Source: Conidiobolus incongruus B7586 (Eukaryota > Entomophthoromycota > Entomophthoromycetes > Entomophthorales > Conidiobolaceae). Taken from it: a stretch of 43,072 bases of DNA. Below the pieces are notes generated by a model. The model saw nothing but the letters and a program-made list of their open reading frames with translations, was not told the origin of the DNA and did no database searches. The stretch lies in the NCBI GenBank assembly GCA_000697335.1, contig JNEM01010509.1, positions 1 through 43,072 on the forward strand. Direction: 5' to 3'. Of this stretch, positions 35,469 to 43,072 are shown piece after piece; the first letter of the stretch is position 1; each line of letters begins with the position of its first letter. The translations under genes were made by a program, and so were the position numbers.

Positions 35469-36048
35469 TTCGACCAGGTGAAATTTGAATATGGATTAGT
35501 GAAGAGAAATATATAATACAAGGGAGAAGAGAAAAGAGATACTTTGGTTTTTGTTATTGAATATCTGTTTACCAAGAAACAGAATTGAATTCTTTGGATT
35601 GGAAAGAGATAATAATCTCAATCAATGCGATGCAACAAGGGGCTATTTATACCCAAATATATTGTTCAAATAATTCATATTTTGCCAACCCAACAATCAA
35701 GATTTCTTTCCACCCTTCAAATCAAATCTAATTCGATTCCACTAGATAAGTAAAGTGAGGAGAATCTATTTGATAATAACTCATATATTATTAATTTGGT
35801 ATAAGAAAGTAATGAAACTGGGTATTTATCTGATACATCAAAACTATTTGATCAACTCCACCCAATTAAGAAATCGAATCGAATTCTCCTCATTCGAATC
35901 ACCCCCCTGAGTCATGTCTTTATCTATATCCCCAACACACTCGCAGGAAACATAACTTGAAACGTTTATCAATTGTAAGTTAAAGATAAAGGGTTAATTC
36001 AATTTAGTCATATCTATTTAATCAGTTAAATTCTTTCAAATATTATTG
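35469..36048. other. Promoter region of the PP1-subunit gene
   Basis: This stretch has clearly more C and G than the distal spacers, consistent with 5' UTR and promoter. It includes the STRE/AP-1-like site given separately. No ORF is supported. Confidence 0.45.
35904..35914. promoter_or_regulatory. STRE-like CCCCT overlapping an AP-1/Gcn4-like TGAGTCA
   Basis: Six Cs then T give CCCCT (stress-response-element core) at 35904-35908, sharing its T with TGAGTCA (35908-35914), the bZIP Gcn4/AP-1 heptamer. The site is 436 bp upstream of the PP1-glycogen subunit start and 135 bp upstream of the small plus-strand ORF at 36049. Which gene, if any, it controls is unknown. Confidence 0.3.
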
Positions 36049-36144
36049 ATGAAACTCTTAGTTACATTCTGCAGCACTGCTCTACACCTGTCTCTCGTTG
36101 CTTATCAAAGTATCTGGTTACCAAATACAAGAGATAGTAATTAA
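36049..36144 (+). other. 31-codon ORF resembling a signal peptide
   Basis: ATG to TAA encodes MKLLVTFCSTALHLSLVAYQ plus 11 polar residues, a short basic-then-hydrophobic start typical of secretion signals. No second exon was found. It could be the head of a decayed secreted-protein gene, a tiny secreted peptide, or chance. Confidence 0.2.
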
Positions 36145-36656
36145 CATCCCTCTACTTGAAATACTCCTTTTATTTTAAATTTGTTTTAACGATACTATAA
36201 ACTATACAAAACACAAATTTTGAATTTTGGAATCTTCTCAATGAAGACTGCTAATAACGTGATCTGAAGATAACAGAACTAATCATTCTCAAAAAATTAA
36301 CAAATCAGGAAATCAAGAAATTTGTATGAATTTTGTGTGGAATATCAGATTCCCTAATTAGGACATATCATAATCAAGAATAGGAATTTTTTTATTGGTT
36401 TCACAAACGATAAGCAAAACTTAAATTGATCTATTCTAACCCAAAGTGAACAAACCAAATTAGCTCCAATTCATAGATAAACTTTGTATCTATTTAGCAA
36501 CAATCAGATGGACTAATTAAATATATAAGGATTAGAATCAATAAGCTCAGATTATGATTTATCATTTCAATTAGCTTAATTCAAGGAGTTCTTTAGTATA
36601 TTATAGAACATCACAACAATGACATTAAGGGGCAAATTAATTAGCAGATTATTTAA

Positions 36657-36776
36657 CTTAAACCCTATAGAGTGATTGATACAAATGATTGTGGTTTGTT
36701 CAAACTAGCTCAATTAACTGAATATGAACATGATTTGCCTAAAAACAATGATGAAAGATCCGAGCTGATTGATTGA
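36657..36776 (+). other. Short open frame with an NDCGLF motif
   Basis: A 39-codon frame without ATG reads VIDTNDCGLFKLAQLTEYEH and then more polar residues. N-x-DCG-x-F is the catalytic-Cys neighbourhood of Ulp1/C48 SUMO-type proteases, found in host genes and in several DNA transposons. Nothing else of such a protease is visible nearby, so this is at most a remnant. Confidence 0.15.
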
Positions 36777-39700
36777 AAAATACACTAGTAATACAGTCCT
36801 TAATATCTCAACATTGATTAACCCCTGCATCATTCATTAAAATCGTTTATCAAAACCAATTTGATATTGATCTCCTCACTTCATCATACTCCTATCAAAC
36901 TGTTTAATCGATAAACTCTATTTATGAATATGGAGAATAATTGTATTGAAGGCATTAATTAAGTTTAATATATTAATATATCATACTTTATGATATTTAT
37001 ATTAACTAATTAAATTTTAATACCATCCCTTTAATCACATTATCAACTCTAATAATAATAATTATTATTATTATTATAATATAATCCAATTGGGATCAAA
37101 CTAATAAAAATTATTAATGAATCAAATTATTTATAGCAAATAATATTTAATATTCAATATTAATTTTGATTGTTATGTAATTTGAATAAAATTCTAACTT
37201 TCGCTATTAATTGTTTAGTATAATTTGGAATGATTTCATATTATCTTATCATTCGAATATCTTTTATAATGTTGAGTGAAGAATAAAATAAATATACTTT
37301 TACCTGTTTTAGTATTAAGTTAACTCTTTGTTTAGTTTCCAATAATAGGTTAATATTATAACTTAGTCATATTTATTAAAAAAATCATATTAAAATCTGA
37401 TTAAAAATTTTATAAATAAAATAAATTCCCTTAATTAACACATTTCATATCAATAAAATCTTGATACTAAACAAATCCGATACTCATCAAATATTCCACT
37501 AATTGAACATATTTCAATATTCAATATTATTTAGTAATAAAAATAATAATGATTCAAATTACCTTAATAATATATATTATTATCTTATGAATTTCAAATC
37601 TATATCTGATATATTTCGAGATGAATTAATCCCTTACATTATTAATTTTCCAACTTGTAAAATATTATTCATCTATTAATTGATAAAAATATAATAATAA
37701 TAATAATAATAATTCATCAAATTAGTTAAAAATTAAATAATTATATTACTATTTATTTGTATAATTCTTAATTTTAAAAATGAATTTTTATTAAATTAAT
37801 TTAAATGTATTTATTTAATGCTAGGAACTGTATAATTTATAATTTAACAAAATTTTAATTAATTTTCAGTTCAAATTATTAGATTCTTATCAAATTTGAA
37901 TTACTAAATTAAGAATTAATTAATATTATCAAATAATTTGAATATGAAACAAATATTTTTACTTTTAATCTATGTATTTTCCACATAAACTTTTTCTTTT
38001 GAACCAAAATTCTGTTGTAATTATCTTTTTAGGAATATAAAAACCCGAATCTATACACTTATCTTATAAAGTAGTGAATTTATCAAAGGCAAATATTGAA
38101 ATGATTTTGATATGATATGGGAATTAGATATATATGTTATCATGTTATATTTTTTATATTTTAATGGATTTTATCAATTGATAATATAATAGTTATCAAT
38201 TATATTCAGATTTTGTCAATTCATAGTGGACTATCTTCTCAGCTATCTATTATTTTATCAAATATATTAAAATTTTATATTAATAATAATTATTATTATT
38301 ATTATCCTCATATATTTAACTAGGTTTAAATTTGTCATTTATCATAAATATTTTTTAAATTATTAATTTTAAACTTCAATTTGTAAAAAATAAAATATAT
38401 CAAACTAAAAATATTAAAAAAGAAAACTGTAACACTAATAAAATCCAAAATTTGATTCAGTAACTATACGTGCAACCTTATATACTAATTATACTTAATA
38501 TATTATTCTATATTTTATCACATTATCATTTTCAAGAAATGTCCCATTAGCAAATTCTCATTATGTCATACTATGCCTTATCTTTACTATTGGTTAATAT
38601 TAGATTTTTAAAAAAAAATTTCTGATACTTATCTAATGCTTTAGATAAGGATATGTTTAAAGATCATATTAATGGCTTAATGGCTTGAAACATTTCAAAA
38701 TATATGAAGATATCCTTTTATTATCAGATTGATTTTATTGATTTTTGAATGTTATTTTGAATATTAGTTACTAACAATTAGATTATTGAGATTAGCTTAA
38801 CTTAACAATTATTATTATTATTATTATTAAAATTTCGAATTAATATTTATGATAAATTGCGAAATAAAAAAAATAATTTAATTAGAATATTTTTGATAAA
38901 TTATTATTAATATTTGTTTCGGTAATATCTAAAAATAGTCCCACTATGTGAAATATTTTTTTCTCTGAGTAATACAAATTATAAAGAGTATTCAAATTTA
39001 ATAAATAATAAATAATATTTAAAACATTCTTTAGGAATATTGTATTATATTATAATATATTTCCTTCATTATAAATTTGTATTAATTACTTAATAGTTAC
39101 AAAATAAAGTTTGAATAATATTAAATTAAAATATTAATTATTCCAATCTCCAAGTGTATTTAACCATTACTTTTGTTAATATGAATCTAAGATTTAAATT
39201 AATCAAAGTTTTTTCATATGAAATTTAAATAATCAATTCTAATATTAATATTTAATATTGTATAAATTTTTATAGTGTTAATAACTTATTTTGATATTCA
39301 GTTATAACTTATAAATTATTAATTTAATTTAACTCAAAAATTAATGAAATTGATGATATAATCTAAGCATATAAGGATTTGGATATATAAAGAAAAATAA
39401 ATAAATAAAACATAATATTCAATATTTAATTGTATATTATAAATACAAATATATTCCATTTTCATAACTTTATTAATAATTTTTAATCTATATACTATAA
39501 TTATAGTATATTAATAAAATTTATCATTATTTGATAAAATACTATTCAACTTTTTTCATTATCATAATTTTCATATTATAAATCAATAGTATATTTTTTA
39601 AAATTATTGTTATAATTTTTTTTCTCAATTTCATTGTCAAATAATAAAATTTATATTTGGAAATTATATTTAAATCAAAATCGTTTAAAAATTTATAAAA

Positions 39701-39868
39701 AATTGAAAAATATAAAAGCCAGATAATATATATATTAATAAATATTAAATGTGAAGGTAGCTTTTTATCCTTGTCTTAAATACTTTGGTTTCCACACTAC
39801 ACTGAAAAATAATAAGGCTATCGAATCAAGCACAAGATCAACAACTCCATCATCAATTAATCAGCAAA
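36777..39868. other. Extremely AT-rich gene-free stretch with AAT/ATT microsatellites
   Basis: No ORF or RNA gene is supported. AAT/ATT tracts occur at 37051-37077, 37690-37713, 38281-38305 and 38809-38829; those at 37051 and 38281 switch from AAT to ATT units midway and so are self-complementary. A TATA-like TATAAAAG at 39711-39718 lies 151 bp before the ATG at 39869. Confidence 0.6.
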
Positions 39869-40069
39869 ATGAGCTACAAATTCTATGTTTGTTAGTATAA
39901 AAATAGTTCTCAGTTAATACATAATATAGATTCTAATCATTGTATCTTCTATAATATCCTTTTCTATAAATTACACAAGTTACTGAGAAGTTGCAATTAT
40001 GCGACAATTACTCTCAACAGAGTACTTAGTATAATTCTAATCCAAGTAAATCTCTATTTTGGAAAGTGA
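39869..40069 (+). CDS. Candidate small gene with promoter-like upstream region, possibly broken
   Basis: An ATG at 39869 follows a C/A-rich leader (AACAACTCCATCATCAATTA) and an upstream TATAAAAG, looking like a real transcription start. After MSYKFYV a GTTAGT donor and a TATAG acceptor (39928-39929) allow a 53-residue frame to 40069. An alternative donor at 39887 gives MSYKFYILIIVSSIISFSI, a good signal peptide, but that frame stops at 39984-39986; the third frame then reads VTEKLQLCDNYSQQST. The pieces fit a small secreted protein whose frame I cannot close, so it may be misread splicing or a decayed gene. Confidence 0.3.
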
Positions 40070-42390
40070 CATGAATAAGCTTAAATAGTTATATTTTTTT
40101 AGTACAAATAATCATCAAATGAATTTGCTTTAATATATATTAATATACTTTCAATAATTTATTTATTTTATTATACCTTTTTTTGAAATAATTTTATAAT
40201 TTCTAATAACTGAAATTTACTAAAAAATGAATATTATTAATTATAGAAAAAAATATTATTAAGAAGATAAAATTATAATAATAATAATAATAATAATAAT
40301 AGCTGAATGTTATAATTCTAAATAAAAAACAATATCAATTAATAATTAATAAATAAAGCTGTAAAATTACTCCAGACCCTTGAATGCTGAACAATTTGGA
40401 AAGTTATTAAAAATTATTAATAAAGCTTAGTTTATCATATCCAATATATCCAAAATTTTAGTTAATCATCAATTATACATATATTTATTAAGTTCTATGG
40501 ATGAAACTTAAACTTACAGTATTAATAACTTTTAAAATTAAATTAAATTAAAATCATCATTGATCAAGTATTAATTAATTAATTATTTTATTTTATTTTA
40601 TATAAAGTTAAAAATTCTCAAATATTTAAAAAAAAAAGAAAATTAGTATAATTAAACTGATTTGAAAAATATTTTATAATAATATTTATAATAATAAAAT
40701 TAATTAATTTTATTTATAAATGAATAACTAATAGATCAACTAAAAAATATATTTTATGTATTTATTAAATTAAAATATTTAATGAATTATTAGTACAAAT
40801 AACTTATATGCATTTTACCTTTCGTGGTATAAGAGTTGCCAGAACTATTATTTACCAAAAGAAGCAATTTGAACTATTTAATGAATTAACAAACTTTGTG
40901 AATTTTTATAATAATAAAACACCAAGTATACTATAAATATTAAAGTATACTAAATTGATGAATAATTATTGAATTCAAAAGAATGATGTAATATAGTATA
41001 AAAACAAATATAATTTTAAAGGTAAATACAATATAATTTTGAAATTATAAGTTAAAATCATAATAATAAATTAATAAAATAATATACTTCTATGATAAAA
41101 TCACAGTTTGTGTAAAGAAAATGATTTATTAATATTATTTATATAATTTATTGCTGAAAGGTTGATTATAAAAATCTTAATCTGAGAGTAATTTGAATGT
41201 CAAAGTTGAAAATTTAATATTACACTAATGTGTAAATCATAGTGTTATTATTATATACTTATATTCAGTTATTTTTGTTCTTTTTGAAATATAAGTCTAA
41301 AGAATAAAATTTTAATTGTCAGATAAATTATACAACGTCGATTTATTTCAATCATTTAAATATATAGATAAATATATATAATACACTTATTGCTTTTTCT
41401 AATTGAAACAAAATTAAAAATTATTAATGAACAGCTAAAATCATTTTTAATTAAAATAAATTTACTTAGCAGATTTAAGACTGATTATTAATATACAATT
41501 AAAACTATATCGTAAAATTTGGATATTGGACCTATTGTTTTTTAAATATATATATTTATGACATGACCTATATAATTAATTGTTTTTGATCTAATTTTTT
41601 TCAATAAATCAGATAAATTATTAGCAGATCAATGAAAAATACATAATATTAAGCAGCTCTACACAGATAGGTATATTTTAAAATATTGACTAAAATTCAT
41701 TTAAAAATATGAAAAAAAAAACGATCAACTCATGAATAAAATCTTTGTTATTCAGTCTCAGCTATATATATATATATAATTTGTAAATTAGAAATGTATT
41801 TAACCTTTCCATCAAGTAATATATATTAATCAATAATAAGTTTTGATTATATTAGTATATATTAATTGTATAAAATTTGAAAATAGCTTTTGTTTTTTTA
41901 ATTCATTTGTTAATGATATTAAACAGATATTAGTTTATTAAAAATTTTGGTATTTCAATTTAGTATTTTATTTATACAGACTCTAAAGAAAGGAATGTTC
42001 AATTTTAGCTAGTGATTTTATCTATTAATGTCATTAAGTGATTAATGATTATAATTAAATGAATATTTATATTAATTATTTTACAATTTAATTATAAAAT
42101 ATAAGTAAATATTTGTTGATTTATTAATTTTTATTTTATTTCAAAATAAGTATAATTTACGTTTTTTTATATTTAATCAATTTAAAATAAAATAATTTAA
42201 TATTAATATATTAAAATTTATATTTAAATGATTGATAAAATATATTAATAAGCTTATTTAATAATAAAAATAATTTAATTTGTATAAATATATATAAGAA
42301 TATAATGAGAAAAATTATTTAAATATTTAACTATAGTAAAATCAAAATGGAAATATAAATTTTTATTAGATCAGAATAAAATATAAAACA
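40070..42390. other. AT-rich gene-free stretch
   Basis: About 2.3 kb, almost entirely A and T, with an AAT tract at about 40274-40301. No ORF, RNA gene or mobile element is supported. Confidence 0.6.
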
Positions 42391-42392
42391 GA

Positions 42393-42556
42393 ATCACGTG
42401 ATGAACCAACCAATCACAATTTAGAATCAATTGTAAGTTTGGCGAAATAATGAGATGTTAGTATAGGCCAAAATGGTTGAATTATACGTTGTATTAGTGA
42501 TCCAAACGGATTCCTTCTCTTTCGATCTCTAGTTTATCTCAAGGTACGCTACCTTG
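42393..42556 (+). promoter_or_regulatory. Putative promoter elements of the uL22 gene
   Basis: The A/T background breaks into mixed sequence here. ATCACGTGAT at 42393-42402 is a 10-bp palindrome around a CACGTG E-box; CCAAT follows at 42410-42414; and CAAGGTA-CGC-TACCTTG at 42540-42556 is a perfect 7-bp inverted repeat. They lie about 310-470 bp before the uL22 start codon. A 5' UTR intron, common in ribosomal protein genes, may lie between. Confidence 0.4.
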
Positions 42557-42861
42557 TTTGAAAAAAATTAGTTAGAGCGCAAAGTGTCTAAATGAGCAAT
42601 ATGTGATAAATATATTATGTAAAACAAAGTGTAAAAAAATAAATGATCAAAGAATGGGCATCTCGGGATTCGAATCAATCTTGATCTATAATCAAAAAAA
42701 AATCGAATACATCCATACAATCATCATACATCCATCGTATATCGTCAAACATCAAATATACTCAGACCACTTGCTCCAACCAATTTTTTCAAATATATAT
42801 ATACTTTGTTAGGAAAATTGATTATTAACTTTTTGACCAGAATTAGGAGACAACAATCACA

Positions 42862-43072
42862 ATGGTGAGATACTCTGCTACCCCCGCTAACCCCGAGAAA
42901 TGTAAACATTTATTACAAAATACAAATTAGTATCCTATTTAACTTACTTAGTATGATATTTAGCCGCCTTGACTAGAGGATCCTACCTCCGTGTTCACTT
43001 CAAGAACACCCACGAAGTTGGTGCCGTCTTAAACGGTATGAAATTACTCAAGGCCATCAAATACCTCAACGA
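42862..43072 (+). CDS. RPL17: Ribosomal protein uL22 (Rpl17), N-terminal part, runs off right edge
   Basis: uL22 lines the peptide exit tunnel of the cytosolic large subunit. Exon 1 (42862-42901) gives MVRYSATPANPEK; a 62-nt intron (GTAAAC...TTTAG) follows; exon 2 from 42964 reads SALTRGSYLRVHFKNTHEVG then AVLNGMKLLKAIKYLN to the window end. This matches the conserved uL22 start (MVRYS-x-P-x-NP-x-K-x-x-x-RG-x-x-LRVHFKNT). Codon choice favours C-ending codons (ACC, CCC, AAC, CAC, TTC), unlike neighbouring genes but usual for highly expressed ribosomal proteins. About 50 of roughly 180 residues are present. Confidence 0.97.

Noticed and set aside
36619-36675. 18-codon ORF ending NLNPIE, like the end of Tc1/mariner transposases
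   Set aside because: Only six residues match, no upstream DDE region or terminal repeats are visible, and it overlaps another motif-bearing frame.
42667-42676. GATTCGAATC, resembling a tRNA B box
   Set aside because: The flanks do not form a T stem or any tRNA shape; it is simply a 10-bp palindrome.
42603-42812. 69-codon ORF upstream of uL22
   Set aside because: It lies in the 5' leader region, has no domain and its codons are unlike real genes here; probably chance.

Overview
The window is a very AT-rich nuclear segment from a fungus, most likely an early-diverging (zygomycete-type) lineage. I lean to Conidiobolus and relatives (Entomophthoromycotina), but that placement is inference with low confidence. 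Fungal nature is supported by a Pcl-type (Pho80-family) cyclin, an Fzo1-type mitofusin, an Rcf1/HIG1 protein and a fungal-style seven-helix receptor. Genes are separated by long A/T-only spacers. Most introns are about 40-60 nt, start with GTA and end in AG (usually TAG). Exon junctions below were read by eye from splice sites and reading-frame continuity.

Layout. 1-4403 (-): first ~1,330 residues of Tra1/TRRAP, continuing past the left edge. 4725-4843 (-): first exon resembling mitochondrial ATP synthase subunit k (Atp19/DAPIT), rest not convincingly found. 4914-5833 (+): ALKBH7-like mitochondrial dioxygenase with two frame breaks and no visible ATG. 6216-7355 (-): Pcl-type cyclin. 10780-11265 and 12958-13443 (+): two intronless SKP1 genes, identical at every base of the coding region although their flanks have diverged. 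17292-19678 (+): Fzo1-type mitofusin. 20764-22208 (+): 7TM receptor in four exons. 22616-26047 (+): 16-exon, 864-residue membrane-anchored protein with a papain-like or NlpC/P60-like His/Cys domain; I cannot name it and it is the best candidate here for undescribed biology. 26396-26468 (+): decayed tRNA-Thr(AGT)-like element. 26652-26999 (-): Rcf1/HIG1. 29213-30523 (+): ER protein disulfide isomerase of the P5/ERp38 type. 34323-35468 (-): CBM21 glycogen-targeting subunit of protein phosphatase 1, with a possible hidden membrane tail downstream (34067-34291). 42862-end (+): ribosomal protein uL22 (Rpl17), cut by the right edge. Between 35469 and 42861 there is little beyond short ORF fragments and microsatellites.

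There are no operons; each gene has its own promoter. Themes shared by chance or otherwise are mitochondrial function (Fzo1, Rcf1, ALKBH7, Atp19-like), cell-cycle and ubiquitin control (Pcl cyclin, SKP1), nutrient signalling (PP1/glycogen subunit, 7TM receptor) and transcription (Tra1). I saw no intact transposon, retroelement, CRISPR array or rRNA gene.
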